This document shows positions 8,092 to 16,904 of a DNA stretch of 64,000 bases, piece after piece (within the stretch, counting starts at the first letter, position 1; each line of letters begins with the position of its first letter). The translations under genes were made by a program, and so were the position numbers. Origin of the DNA: Streptomyces sp. NBC_01276 (GTDB taxonomy: Bacteria > Actinomycetota > Actinomycetes > Streptomycetales > Streptomycetaceae); the NCBI RefSeq assembly GCF_041435355.1, contig NZ_CP108442.1, positions 5,578,501 through 5,642,500 on the forward strand, read 5' to 3'. The notes under the pieces were generated by a model that saw only the letters and a program-made list of their open reading frames with translations, was not told the origin of the DNA and searched no databases.

Positions 8092-10150
8092 GCTGAAGCG
8101 GTTCGGGCGGGGGAAGCTGCCCCGGGCCGCTCTCGTCGCGCTGCTCCTCCTGCCGCTCCTCTACGGCGCCCTGTACCTCTGGTCGTTCTGGGACCCGTAC
8201 AGCCGTCTCGACAAGGTGCCCGTCGCCCTCGTCAACGCGGACCAGGGCACCACCGTGGACGGCAAGCACCTCGACGCCGGCGGTGAGATCACCAAGAAGC
8301 TGCACGACAGCAAGACCTTCGACTGGCACGAGGTCAGCCAGGCCGAGGCGGCCAAGGGCCTGGAGAACGGGAAGTACTACCTCTCCCTCACCATGCCCGC
8401 CGACTTCAGCGCGAAGATCGCCTCCAGCGGCGGCGCCGACCCCACCACCAGTGCCCTCCAGGTCCGCACGAACGACGCCAACAACTACATCGTCGGCTCG
8501 ATCTCCCGCACCGTCTTCTCGGAGGTCCGCTCGGCGGCCTCCACCAACGCCTCCCGCGGCTTCCTCGACAAGATCTTCGTCTCGTTCTCCGACCTGCACG
8601 ACAAGACCGCCGAGGCCGCCGACGGCGCCGACAAGCTCAAGGACGGCGCGGGCAGGGCCCAGCAGGGCGCGAAGGAACTCGCCGACGGACTCGACACGGC
8701 CAAGGAGAAGAACGGCGAGCTCACGGCCGGACTGAAGAAGCTCAACTCGGCCGCCGGCCAGCTGGAGACCGGCACGAAGGACATCGCCGACGGCACCCAG
8801 CTCCTCGCCGACAAGGTCAACGGCGCCGCCGAGAAGGCCCGCCCGTTCGTCAAGGACCCCAAGAACCTCGCGGACACCGCCAAGCTGGTCGCCGACACCG
8901 CCCAGGTGACGAACAAGCACCTCGACAAGTTCGCCGAGAAGGCCCCGGCCGCCGCCTCGATCACCAAACAGGTCGCCTCCCTCGCCGACAGCAACTACAC
9001 GCAGTACTGCGCCGTCCCCAACGCCCAGCTGCCCGCGGGCTTCTGCGAGCGGCAGAAGAAGATCAAGGACGACGCCGCCCAGGCCGCCCTGCTCTCCGGG
9101 GACGTCAACACCCTCGTCGGCAACAGCAACGGCGACATCACCAAGCTCCGCAACCAGCTGAGCGACCTGGAGACCAAGGCCCGCGAGCTCGTCGCCAAGG
9201 CCCCCGGCCTCTCCTCGGACCTCGAAGGGGCCGTCGCCAAGGTCAACGCCCTCAACACCGGCGCGCACAAGGTCGCCGACGGCATGGTCCAGTTGCACAC
9301 CGGCATCGGCACGGCCGCCGGCGGCTCCGGAGCCCTCGGCGAGGGCGTCGGCAAGCTCGGCGACGGCGCGCACAGCCTGAACGGCGGCATGTTCAAGCTC
9401 GTCGACGGCACCGGCGAACTCGCCGGCGGCCTGCACGACGGCGTCGGCAAGATCCCCGACTACGACCAGCATCAGCGCGACGCCCGCACCGAGGTCATGG
9501 CCGACCCGGTGAAGCTCGCCAACCAGTCCCTGCACAAGGCGCCCAACTACGGCACCGGCTTCGCCCCGTACTTCATCCCGCTCTCCCTCTGGGTCGGCGC
9601 GATGGTCGCCTACATGCTGATCGCCCCGCTCAACAAGCGGGCCCTGGCCGCCGGCGCCTCGCCCTGGCGGATCGCCCTCGCGGGCTGGCTGCCCGTGGCG
9701 GGCCTCGGCGCCGCACAGGTGGGCGCGCTGATGTCGGTGCTCCACTGGGGCCTCGGCCTGGAGATGGCCCGCCCGGCCCTCACCATCGGCTTCCTGTTCC
9801 TGGTCACCGGCTGCTTCGCGGCGATCGTGCAGTGGCTCAACGCCAAGTTCGGCGCGGCCGGCCGGATCCTGGTGCTGGCCGTCCTGATGCTCCAGCTGAC
9901 CTCGGCCGGCGGCACCTACCCCGTCCAGACCAGTCCGGGCTTCTTCAACGCCATCCACCCGTACCTGCCGATGTCGTACATCGTCGAGAGCCTGCGCCGC
10001 CTCATCACCGGCGGCGACCTCGCCCCGGTGTGGCAGGGCTGCGGGGTCCTGGTGGCCTTCACCGTGGGCGCCCTGGCGCTCACCGCGCTCGCCGCCCGCG
10101 GCAAGCAGGTGTGGACGATGGACCGGCTGCACCCGGAACTGAGCCTGTAG
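8063..10150 (+). CDS. YhgE/Pip domain membrane protein (ABC-2 / phage-infection-protein family)
   Basis: The 695-residue product has one N-terminal membrane helix (about residues 22-42), then a YhgE/Pip-type extracytoplasmic part beginning PVALVNADQGTTVDGK. A long helical region follows (about 190-470), built of repeats of the type DGAxxLxxG (KLKDGAGRAQQGAKELADGL, KLGDGAHSLNGGMFKLVDGT). Five membrane helices from about residue 503 form the ABC-2-like C-terminus. The layout matches YhgE, Pip and MmpL-accessory-like proteins. ATG 8063 follows AAGGGGGC and overlaps the end of the ATP-binding gene, so translation is coupled. Likely role: an export or envelope complex with the upstream ATP-binding protein, under TetR control. 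The substrate is unknown. Confidence 0.9.
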   Translation: MRSPKLAALELKRFGRGKLPRAALVALLLLPLLYGALYLWSFWDPYSRLDKVPVALVNADQGTTVDGKHLDAGGEITKKLHDSKTFDWHEVSQAEAAKGLENGKYYLSLTMPADFSAKIASSGGADPTTSALQVRTNDANNYIVGSISRTVFSEVRSAASTNASRGFLDKIFVSFSDLHDKTAEAADGADKLKDGAGRAQQGAKELADGLDTAKEKNGELTAGLKKLNSAAGQLETGTKDIADGTQLLADKVNGAAEKARPFVKDPKNLADTAKLVADTAQVTNKHLDKFAEKAPAAASITKQVASLADSNYTQYCAVPNAQLPAGFCERQKKIKDDAAQAALLSGDVNTLVGNSNGDITKLRNQLSDLETKARELVAKAPGLSSDLEGAVAKVNALNTGAHKVADGMVQLHTGIGTAAGGSGALGEGVGKLGDGAHSLNGGMFKLVDGTGELAGGLHDGVGKIPDYDQHQRDARTEVMADPVKLANQSLHKAPNYGTGFAPYFIPLSLWVGAMVAYMLIAPLNKRALAAGASPWRIALAGWLPVAGLGAAQVGALMSVLHWGLGLEMARPALTIGFLFLVTGCFAAIVQWLNAKFGAAGRILVLAVLMLQLTSAGGTYPVQTSPGFFNAIHPYLPMSYIVESLRRLITGGDLAPVWQGCGVLVAFTVGALALTALAARGKQVWTMDRLHPELSL

Positions 10151-10164
10151 GGGGCTGTTGACCT

Positions 10165-10812
10165 GTGAGAATCAGCGCCATGGAAAGCAGCAGCACCGGT
10201 ACGGGCACCGGCGGCGCACGCCGCCAGGCCACCCGGCAGAAGCTCTACGAAGCCGCCGTCACGCTCATCGCCGAACAAGGTTTCTCCGCGACCACGGTCG
10301 ACGAGATCGCCGAGCGGGCCGGCGTGGCCAAGGGCACCGTCTACTACAACTTCGCGAGCAAGACCGAGCTCTTCGAGGAGCTGCTGCGGCACGGGGTCGG
10401 TCTGCTGACCGCCTCGCTGCGCACCGCGGCCCAGGAGACCGAGGCGCGCGGCGGCAGCCGGATCGAGGCCCTCGACGCCATGATCCGGGCGGGACTGGTC
10501 TTCATCGACCGCTACCCGGCCTTCACCCAGCTCTACGTCGCCGAGCTATGGCGCACCAACCGGGCCTGGCAGTCCACCCTGATGGTGGTCCGCCAGGAGG
10601 CCGTGGCCGTGGTGGAGACGGTGCTGCGCGAGGGCGTCGAGCGGGGGGAGCTCAGCGCCGAGATCGACGTGCCGCTGACGGCCGCCGCGCTGGTCGGCAT
10701 GGTGCTGGTGGCCGCGCTGGACTGGCAGGCCTTCCAGAGCGAGCGGTCGCTGGACGACGTCCACTCGGCGCTGTCGCTGCTGCTGCGGGGCCGGGTCAGC
10801 GGGAGCCGCTGA
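10165..10812 (+). CDS. TetR family transcriptional regulator
   Basis: The product is 215 residues from the GTG at 10165; an internal ATG at 10180 (MESSSTG) is an alternative that would remove five residues. The N-terminal helix-turn-helix is typical of TetR: ATRQKLYEAAVTLIAEQGF, TVDEIAERAGVAKGTVYYNF, SKTELFEELL. The C-terminal ligand domain runs from about residue 75, with an IRAGLVFIDRYPAFTQLYVAELW segment. It starts 14 bp after the YhgE/Pip stop, so it is the last gene of that operon. A perfect palindrome in the operon's promoter region (6967-6992) suggests autoregulation by repression, relieved by whatever the transporter handles. A strong hairpin terminator follows at 11025. Confidence 0.93.
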   Translation: MRISAMESSSTGTGTGGARRQATRQKLYEAAVTLIAEQGFSATTVDEIAERAGVAKGTVYYNFASKTELFEELLRHGVGLLTASLRTAAQETEARGGSRIEALDAMIRAGLVFIDRYPAFTQLYVAELWRTNRAWQSTLMVVRQEAVAVVETVLREGVERGELSAEIDVPLTAAALVGMVLVAALDWQAFQSERSLDDVHSALSLLLRGRVSGSR

Positions 10813-10881
10813 CCCCCGGTCGGCGGTGCCCTCCGGGGACCGGGGCGGCGTAGAACTGAGTATCCGTACCTAGGGGCACAG

Positions 10882-11019
10882 ATGAGTACGCGTACGGATG
10901 GCTCCCACCTGCGCGGACAGCAGACTGGGGGCATCGGACGGGGCGCACGGCCCGCACCGCGGACACGGGGCCGCGGAGCGGACCGGGGCTCCGGCCGGGA
11001 GTGTGGGGGGACCCGGTGA
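10882..11019 (+). CDS. Possible small ORF (45 aa), doubtful
   Basis: ATG 10882 is preceded by TAGGGG at 7-8 nt. The frame stays open for 45 Arg/Gly-rich residues starting MSTRTDGSHLRGQQTGG and ends just before the terminator hairpin. Two near-identical 13-mers (TGAGTATCCGTAC at 10857 and TGAGTACGCGTAC at 10883) flank the start, and ATCCGTAC / GTACGGAT form an inverted repeat. Third-position GC is below that of the surrounding genes, arguing against coding. It may equally be a small RNA or a regulatory leader. Confidence 0.25.
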   Translation: MSTRTDGSHLRGQQTGGIGRGARPAPRTRGRGADRGSGRECGGTR

Positions 11020-11024
11020 CGGGA

Positions 11025-11075
11025 AACGCCGGTGCGGCCGGGCTCTGGAGGAACGAGCCCGGCCGCACCGGCGTT
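11025..11075. terminator. Bidirectional hairpin terminator (21-bp perfect stem)
   Basis: A 21-bp perfect stem (11025-11045 with 11055-11075) closes a 9-nt loop. It lies between the TetR gene, which ends at 10812 on the plus strand, and the transglutaminase gene, which ends at 11124 on the minus strand. There is no T-run, as is common in Streptomyces. Apart from this hairpin and the doubtful small ORF, the 311-bp gap holds nothing I recognise. Confidence 0.85.
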
Positions 11076-11123
11076 CTGCCGTTCCCGCGTCCTTCCGCGG
11101 CGGCGCGGAGACCGCGGCGGGCT

Positions 11124-13538
11124 TCAGCCGCGGTTGCGCAGGGGGAGGCGGAAGCGGGCCGAGAGCGCCGACGTACGGGCCGAGAACGCGGCCAGCCGGG
11201 CCGAGAGCGCCCAGGAGACGCGGGCCGCCGAGCGGGGGAGCAGGAGCGCCCGCAGCCGGCCCGGACGGGTCGCGGACGCCAGCAGCGCGGCGCGGGCCAG
11301 CAGGACGTCGGCGGCCGGCCCCGGATCGCAGACCTCGGCGCCGGGAGGGGCGTACAGCGCCCGCTCCACCGCACCCGCGACCCGGTGCACCGCCTGCGCG
11401 GCGTCCCCGTCCAGCCGGCCCAGGACCACCACGCGCGCCGCGGCCCGGCGCGGGGAGAGCGCCTCGTCGGGCGGGACGCCCACGTCCCAGGCGGCGTCAC
11501 CGAGCTCCCGCCACGCGGCGAGCACGTCCCCGCCGGCCAGGCGCCGGCGGCGGACCCGGCGGCGCCACAGCAGCGGCAGCAGCGGCAGCCCCAGCAGGAC
11601 CAGTACGGCCGCGCCCCAGCCGATGACCGCGCCCACCGGCAGGCCGCCGGAGCCCGCAGCGGCGGACTGCTTCGGCGCCGCGCCCCCGCACTCGCCGAGC
11701 TTCTTCAGCTCCGGCGGGCAGGCGTCGTTCTGCGAGGGGGCCGCCGAGGGCGCCGCCGCGGACTGCGAGGGCAGCGCGGACGGCGCGGACGGCTGCGGGA
11801 GCGGGGCGGCGGCGCGGCTGTAGTCCGGCACCGAGATCCCCGAACGGGGCGTCGGCTCGAACCGGGTCCACCCCACGCCCTCGAAGTACAGCTCGGGCCA
11901 GGCGTGCGCGTCCCGCATCGAGACGTTCACGCTGCCGTCGGACTGCTTCTCCCCCGGGGTGAAGCCGACCGCCACGCGCGCCGGGATGCCCAGCGTGCGC
12001 GACATCGCCGCCATCGAGAAGGCGAAGTGGACGCAGAAGCCCTCCTTGTCCTGGAGGAAGCGGGCGATGGCCTGCGAACCCGTCCCCGACGACACCTTCG
12101 TGTCGTAGCGGAAGCCGCCGTTCACCGCGAAGAAGTCCTGCAGGCGGACGGCCCGGGTGTAGTCGTCCTGCGCGCCCTGCGTCACCCGCCGGGCCGTCTC
12201 CGCCACCACCGGCGGCAGGTTGTCCGGCACCTTGGTGTACTCGGCCTGCACGAAGGGGTTCGGGCCGGGGGCGGACTGCAGCTGCGCCGCCGTCGGCCGC
12301 AGCAGCAGGCTCCGTACCGTGTACTGCGCGCCCTGCACGTTCTGGAAGCGGTCCTTGCCCAGCTGGTCGCCGACCAGGGTCCGGCCGACCGGTTCGTACC
12401 GCCACTTCCCGGCGATGTCCACCTGCGTCGCCGGGTACGGCATCGGCAGGTAGCGCTGGGCGTACGTCTCCGCCGCCGAGACGGTGGTGCGGATCTCGGC
12501 CGCGCCCTCGCGGACCCGCTCGCTCAGCCCCGCGGGGTTCGGCAGCCGCTCCGGCACGTCGGTCAGGGGGCGGCCGGAGGCCTCCCACTTGACCCCGTTG
12601 AACTCGTCCAGCGCCAGGATCCGCAGGTACTGCTCGCCCAGCTGCGGGCTGTCCGTGCGGTACTTGAGCACCACCCGGTTGTCCTGCGCGTTCAGGCTGG
12701 ACTGGAGCGACACCAGGGGGTTCACCGCGGAGATCGTGCCCCCGCCGCCCGCCGCCGCGGAGTCCTCACCGGGGCGCCCGAGCACCCCGCCGCCGAGCGC
12801 GGGCAGCGCGGCCGGCACCGCCAGCGCCAGCCCCAGCGCGGCCACGCCGATCCGGCGGCCGGTGCGCACGGGCGCCAGGGCCCGCCCGCCGCCGGAGCCG
12901 CCGCCGTAGCCCGAGGCGGCGGACACCCGCGTGCTCGGGGCCGCGCCGAAGACCCGGCCCCACTGGGCGAGCCGGTCGCGCCCCTCGGACAGCAGGAGCA
13001 TCAGGTAGCCCGCGCCGGCCAGCAGGAAGGCGAACCAGGAACCGCCCCGCTCCGCCGACAGCCCGGCCGCCACCGAGTACAGCGCCAGCAGCGGCAGTCC
13101 GGCCGCCGCGGCCGTGCGCAGCGTGACCGCCAGGACGTCGACCAGCAGGCCGATCAGCAGCACGCCGCAGATCAGCAGCAGCCGGATGCCGTCCGTCAGG
13201 GGGGCCGGTATCGCGAACTCGCCGACGTCCCGCACGCCCTGCTGGAACAGCCCGCCGAAGTCGGTGACCAGGAAGGCCATCGGCCCGCTCCCGGTGGATT
13301 CGGCCTTGCCCGCGAAGAGGAGGGCCAGCAGCAGCAGCGACACCAGCAGCTGCGCGCCCACCGTCAGCGGCCGGGCCAGCGGGATCCGCCGGCCCCCCGC
13401 CCCCACCGCCGCCTGCACGGCCAGCAGCGCGGCCGCCTGGAGCAGCCAGCCGGAGGTCTCCACCAGCGGGGCCAGCGACCAGGAGGTCAGCAGCGTCGCC
13501 AGCGCGGCGAAGAGCGTCACGCGTGCCCGCCCGCTCAT
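11124..13538 (-). CDS. Membrane transglutaminase-like protein (TgpA / DUF3488 family)
   Basis: The 804-residue product has about six N-terminal membrane helices in residues 1-210. A large extracytoplasmic part contains a transglutaminase core: KEGFCVHFAFSMA with Cys502 and DAHAWPELYFEGVGW with His545, followed by FEPTPRSG. A Ser/Ala/Pro linker, one more helix (VGAVIGWGAAVLVLLGLPLL) and a cytoplasmic C-terminal domain complete it. This is the TgpA layout, found beside MoxR and DUF58 genes. ATG 13538 overlaps the DUF58 stop as ATGA, which fixes the start; an upstream in-frame codon would add 19 residues inside the DUF58 gene. It is the last of three coupled genes; the substrate is unknown. Confidence 0.92.
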   Translation of the reverse strand: MSGRARVTLFAALATLLTSWSLAPLVETSGWLLQAAALLAVQAAVGAGGRRIPLARPLTVGAQLLVSLLLLALLFAGKAESTGSGPMAFLVTDFGGLFQQGVRDVGEFAIPAPLTDGIRLLLICGVLLIGLLVDVLAVTLRTAAAAGLPLLALYSVAAGLSAERGGSWFAFLLAGAGYLMLLLSEGRDRLAQWGRVFGAAPSTRVSAASGYGGGSGGGRALAPVRTGRRIGVAALGLALAVPAALPALGGGVLGRPGEDSAAAGGGGTISAVNPLVSLQSSLNAQDNRVVLKYRTDSPQLGEQYLRILALDEFNGVKWEASGRPLTDVPERLPNPAGLSERVREGAAEIRTTVSAAETYAQRYLPMPYPATQVDIAGKWRYEPVGRTLVGDQLGKDRFQNVQGAQYTVRSLLLRPTAAQLQSAPGPNPFVQAEYTKVPDNLPPVVAETARRVTQGAQDDYTRAVRLQDFFAVNGGFRYDTKVSSGTGSQAIARFLQDKEGFCVHFAFSMAAMSRTLGIPARVAVGFTPGEKQSDGSVNVSMRDAHAWPELYFEGVGWTRFEPTPRSGISVPDYSRAAAPLPQPSAPSALPSQSAAAPSAAPSQNDACPPELKKLGECGGAAPKQSAAAGSGGLPVGAVIGWGAAVLVLLGLPLLPLLWRRRVRRRRLAGGDVLAAWRELGDAAWDVGVPPDEALSPRRAAARVVVLGRLDGDAAQAVHRVAGAVERALYAPPGAEVCDPGPAADVLLARAALLASATRPGRLRALLLPRSAARVSWALSARLAAFSARTSALSARFRLPLRNRG

Positions 13539-14893
13539 ACCAGGCCTCCGGGGGTCGTTCCCGTGCCGACGGGGGCGTTGCCCGCCTGCCGCCACAGCTC
13601 GGCGAAGGCCGCGCCGGGCGGGACGGCCAGTGCCGTCCAGCCGGCGTCGCGCAGCCTGCGCAGCCGCTCTTCCACCCGCGAGGGCGTTCCGGCCCAGGTC
13701 GCGGAGTCCAGTACGAACGCCACCGCTCCCGCGCTGCGCTGCCGCATCCGGGCCGCCATTTCCGTCTGTACGTCGTCCAGGTCGCCGAAGAACGCGACGA
13801 GCAGGCCGTCCCCGCCCGAGCCGAGCCCGGCACCCGCCCCGCGCACGGCTTCGCAGGCGCGGGCGAGTCCGGAACCCTCGGAGTGGCCGACGACCGCGAG
13901 GGTGTCCATCATCAGCCCGGCCGCCTCGGCGGACTCCTGCCCGCCCGAGGAGAAGCCGCCGGCGCCCTCGCCGGGCACCGAGTCACCGGTGTCGGTCAGC
14001 AGCCGCACCGAGAACCCCTGCTCCAGGACGTGCAGCACGGTGGAGGCGGCGGCGGAGACCGCCCATTCGAAGGCGGAGTCGGGGCCCGCGCCCTCGTAGG
14101 CGCCGCCCCGGGTGTCGAGCAGGACGGTGGCCTTGCTGCGCTGCGGGGTCTCCTCGCGGCGCACCATCAGCTCGCCGTAGCGGGCGGTGGAGCGCCAGTG
14201 GACCCGGCGCAGGTCGTCGCCGCGCCGGTAGGTACGGGGGATCACGTCGTCGTCGCCGGACAGCGCGAGCGAGCGGCGGGTGCCCTCGCCGTAGCCGTTG
14301 GCCTCGCCGGTCATCCGGACCGGGGGCAGGGGCTCGGTGCGGGGGACGACGGTGAGGGTGTCGTAGGCGCTGAAGGACCGGGTGAGCTCGACCAGCCCGA
14401 AGGGGTCGGTCAGCCGGAGCTGGAGCGGGCCCAGCGGGTAGCGGCCGCGCAGGTCGGAGCGGACCCGGTAGGAGACCTCGCGCTTGCCTCCGGCCTCGAC
14501 CCGGTCCAGGACGAAGCGCGGCCGGGGTCCCAGTACGTAGGGCACCCGGTCCTGGAGCATCAGCAGCCCCGTGGGGACCCGGGAGACGTTCTCCAGCCGG
14601 AGCTGGACGCGGGCCTCGCCGCCGGCGGGCACCCGCGGCGGGGTCAGCCGCCGGTCGCCGGTGACCCGGTGGCGGGTGCGGTGCAGGGTCAGGACGCAGA
14701 TCAGGGGCAGGGCGACGAGCAGCATGCCGACGCGGAGCAGCTGGCCCTGGCCGAGTACGTACGCGCACCCGGCGGCGGCGGCCCCGGCGGCCAGGAACGA
14801 GCGGCCCCGGGTGGTCAGACCGGCCAGCGAGGCGCGCAGCCCGCCCGGGTCCCTCACCTGCCCGCCGGCGCCGCGCGGGGCACCGGCGCCCAT
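13535..14893 (-). CDS. DUF58 domain protein
   Basis: The 452-residue product has a short N-terminal region, two membrane helices at about residues 31-68, then a soluble part. The DUF58 signature is clear: IPRTYRRGDDLRRVHWRSTA followed by RYGELMVRREE. The C-terminal part resembles a von Willebrand A-like fold (ATVLLDTRG... near its start). Its ATG shares a base with the MoxR stop (TGATG), and its stop overlaps the transglutaminase start, so the three genes are translationally coupled. DUF58 proteins are standard partners of MoxR ATPases, probably in assembly or folding of envelope complexes; the specific client here is unknown. Confidence 0.92.
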   Translation of the reverse strand: MGAGAPRGAGGQVRDPGGLRASLAGLTTRGRSFLAAGAAAAGCAYVLGQGQLLRVGMLLVALPLICVLTLHRTRHRVTGDRRLTPPRVPAGGEARVQLRLENVSRVPTGLLMLQDRVPYVLGPRPRFVLDRVEAGGKREVSYRVRSDLRGRYPLGPLQLRLTDPFGLVELTRSFSAYDTLTVVPRTEPLPPVRMTGEANGYGEGTRRSLALSGDDDVIPRTYRRGDDLRRVHWRSTARYGELMVRREETPQRSKATVLLDTRGGAYEGAGPDSAFEWAVSAAASTVLHVLEQGFSVRLLTDTGDSVPGEGAGGFSSGGQESAEAAGLMMDTLAVVGHSEGSGLARACEAVRGAGAGLGSGGDGLLVAFFGDLDDVQTEMAARMRQRSAGAVAFVLDSATWAGTPSRVEERLRRLRDAGWTALAVPPGAAFAELWRQAGNAPVGTGTTPGGLV

Positions 14894-15903
14894 CAGAAGC
14901 CCCGGATGCCCGCGCCGGGCGGCATCTCGCCGCGGGCGTGCGCGGCGGGGACGGGGGTGCGCTGGAGGATGTCCTGGACGACCTGCTCGGCGGTGCGCCG
15001 GTTGAGCTGTGCCTGCGCGGTGGGCAGCAGCCGGTGCGCGAGGACGGGCGCGGCCAGCTGCTGGACGTCGTCGGGCAGTACGTAGTCCCGGCCGGCCAGG
15101 GCGGCGGCGGCCTTCACGGCGCGCAGCAGGTGCAGGGTGGCGCGGGGCGAGGCGCCCAGGCGCAGGTCCGGGTGGCTGCGGGTGGCGGAGACCAGGTCGA
15201 CGACGTAGCGGCGGACGGGCGGGGCGACGTACACCTCGCGGACGGCCTCGATGAGCTTGACGACGTCGTGGGCGTGCGCGACGGCGGCGAGGTCGTCGAG
15301 GGGGGAGACCCCGCCGTGGACGTCGAGCATCTGGAGCTCGGCCTCGGGGCTGGGGTAGCCGACGGAGACGCGGGCCATGAACCGGTCGCGCTGGGCCTCG
15401 GGGAGGGGGTAGGTGCCCTCCATCTCGACCGGGTTCTGGGTGGCGACCACCATGAAGGGGCTGGGCAGGGCGTAGGTGGTGCCGTCGATGGTGACCTGGC
15501 GTTCCTCCATCGACTCCAGCAGCGCGGACTGGGTCTTGGGGGAGGCGCGGTTGATCTCGTCGCCGATGACGATCTGCGCGAAGATCGCGCCCGGCTTGAA
15601 CTCGAACTCGCGGCGCTGCTGGTCGTAGATGCTGACGCCGGTGATGTCGGAGGGCAGCAGGTCCGGGGTGAACTGGATGCGCTGGACCGAGCAGTCGATG
15701 GACTTGGCGAGCGTCTTGGCCAGCATGGTCTTGCCCACGCCGGGAACGTCCTCGATCAGCAGGTGGCCCTCGGCGAGGAGCACGGTCAGGGCGAGCCGGA
15801 CGACCTCGGGCTTCCCCTCGATCACGCCCTCGACCGACTGGCGGATCCGCTCGGCCGTGCTGGTCAGATCAGCGAGGCTCGCTCGGTCGTCGTACGTGGT
15901 CAC
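14893..15903 (-). CDS. MoxR family AAA+ ATPase
   Basis: From GTG 15903 the product is 336 residues. GAGGAG 7 nt upstream decides this start; the frame remains open further upstream, but those residues (rich in Arg and Glu) do not look conserved. Walker A is EDVPGVGKTM with Lys58, Walker B is IVIGDEINRA, and sensor 1 is VVATQNP, followed by EGTYPLPEAQRDRF, all typical of MoxR. MoxR ATPases act as chaperone-like motors with DUF58 and vWA proteins, which matches the downstream neighbours. The operon promoter must lie in 15904-16040; I could not assign it. Confidence 0.95.
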   Translation of the reverse strand: MTTYDDRASLADLTSTAERIRQSVEGVIEGKPEVVRLALTVLLAEGHLLIEDVPGVGKTMLAKTLAKSIDCSVQRIQFTPDLLPSDITGVSIYDQQRREFEFKPGAIFAQIVIGDEINRASPKTQSALLESMEERQVTIDGTTYALPSPFMVVATQNPVEMEGTYPLPEAQRDRFMARVSVGYPSPEAELQMLDVHGGVSPLDDLAAVAHAHDVVKLIEAVREVYVAPPVRRYVVDLVSATRSHPDLRLGASPRATLHLLRAVKAAAALAGRDYVLPDDVQQLAAPVLAHRLLPTAQAQLNRRTAEQVVQDILQRTPVPAAHARGEMPPGAGIRGF

Positions 15904-16040
15904 CTGGTTCTCCTCGGCCCTTTCCCAGGGCCGACGCTCTTGGCGCATGAACCGGCCCACCCCGAAACACGGACGCCGTTCCGGAGGGATTCCGGGGGGC
16001 GTCCCCCCGCATTCTTGACGCCGTCACGGCCCGGTGTCAC

Positions 16041-16592
16041 TCACGAGGCGGGATCGATCTCCCGCAGGAGCCCCGTGTGCACGTCGAAGACGAAGCCTCG
16101 CACATCGTCCTTGTGGGGCAGGAAGGGGTTGGTGCGCACGCGCTGCATGGACTGGCGGACGTCCTGGTCCACGTCGCGGAAGGCCTCGACGGCCCAGGCG
16201 GGGCGCTGGCCGACCTCGTCCTCCAGCTCGTGCCGGAAGTCCTCGGTCAGGCTTTCCAGGCCGCAGCCGGTGTGGTGGATGAGTATCACCGTGCGGGTGC
16301 CCAGGGCGCGCTGGCTGATGGTGAGCGAGCGGATGGTGTCGTCGGTGACGACACCGCCGGCGTTGCGGATGGTGTGGCAGTCGCCCAGCTCCAGGCCGAG
16401 GGCCTTGTGGAGGTCGAGACGGGCGTCCATGCAGGCCACGACGGCCACGTGGAGGACCGGGCGGGCGTCCATGCCGGGGTCGGCGAACTTCGCGGCGTAC
16501 CGGCGGTTCGCTTCCACGAGGCGGTCGGTGACGGAATCGCCGCCGGACGTCTCGGAGGCGGGGCTGGCGGGCAGGGATGCGGAAGTCGTCAT
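16041..16592 (-). CDS. Beta-class carbonic anhydrase
   Basis: The 183-residue product carries the beta-carbonic anhydrase zinc site: Cys54 and Asp56 in ACMDARLD, then His107 and Cys110 in HHTGCGL. It reversibly hydrates CO2 to bicarbonate in the cytosol. The ATG at 16592 was chosen because conservation begins near VTDRLVEANRRYA; longer readings add residues with no family support. The start lacks a clear ribosome-binding site and a TAACGT hexamer lies 10 nt upstream, so the transcript may be leaderless. The gene diverges from rsmH. Confidence 0.93.
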   Translation of the reverse strand: MTTSASLPASPASETSGGDSVTDRLVEANRRYAAKFADPGMDARPVLHVAVVACMDARLDLHKALGLELGDCHTIRNAGGVVTDDTIRSLTISQRALGTRTVILIHHTGCGLESLTEDFRHELEDEVGQRPAWAVEAFRDVDQDVRQSMQRVRTNPFLPHKDDVRGFVFDVHTGLLREIDPAS

Positions 16593-16767
16593 GGTTACGA
16601 CGTTAGTGGTCACAGGGCGGTGTGGCATTGAGTGAGGGTGGACAAAGAAGGTCAACGAGCCTTGTTGTGAGCTAACCCACAGGGGTGAGGCGGGGGCTGC
16701 CATTCAGGTGATTCGCGGCCTTTGCGTGTTCCCCGCGGGTGGGGCGCACCGGGCGCGGGGCGGTTCG

Positions 16768-16795
16768 TTGACCGCGGCGACCGTTGCACTAAAGT
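16768..16795 (+). promoter_or_regulatory. Candidate dcw promoter upstream of rsmH
   Basis: TTGACC (16768-16773) and TAAAGT (16790-16795) are separated by 16 bp, a good match to the HrdB/sigma-70 pattern. Transcription would start near 16803, about 100 nt before the rsmH start codon. Prediction from sequence only. Confidence 0.55.
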
Positions 16796-16861
16796 GACGC
16801 GAACCGGCCGGAGCCCGGCCCTCACCCGGCCGCCCGGCCCCCTGGTAAAACTCCGCGTGCG

Positions 16862-16887
16862 CGGCGCGGCGTACGCCTGCCGCGCCG
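16862..16887 (+). promoter_or_regulatory. Leader hairpin just before the rsmH ribosome-binding site
   Basis: CGGCGCGGC (16862-16870) and GCCGCGCCG (16879-16887) form a perfect 9-bp stem with an 8-nt loop. It ends about 7 nt before the GAGAGG Shine-Dalgarno sequence of rsmH. It could be an attenuator, a stabilising 5' structure or a translation control element. Confidence 0.45.
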
Positions 16888-16904
16888 TTATCTGAGAGGG
16901 CGCT

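Larger units (their letters stand above)
16593..16904. other. Intergenic region between carbonic anhydrase and rsmH; no mraZ
   Basis: This 312-bp stretch between divergent genes holds the dcw promoter (16768-16795) and a leader hairpin (16862-16887). I find no reading frame resembling MraZ, which heads the dcw cluster in many bacteria. A GC-rich segment at about 16800-16850 shows no further motif. Confidence 0.7.

Noticed and set aside
7793..10132. A 779-codon open frame antisense to the YhgE/Pip gene
   Set aside because: It reflects the regular heptad-like coding repeats of the sense gene; there is no recognisable protein family.
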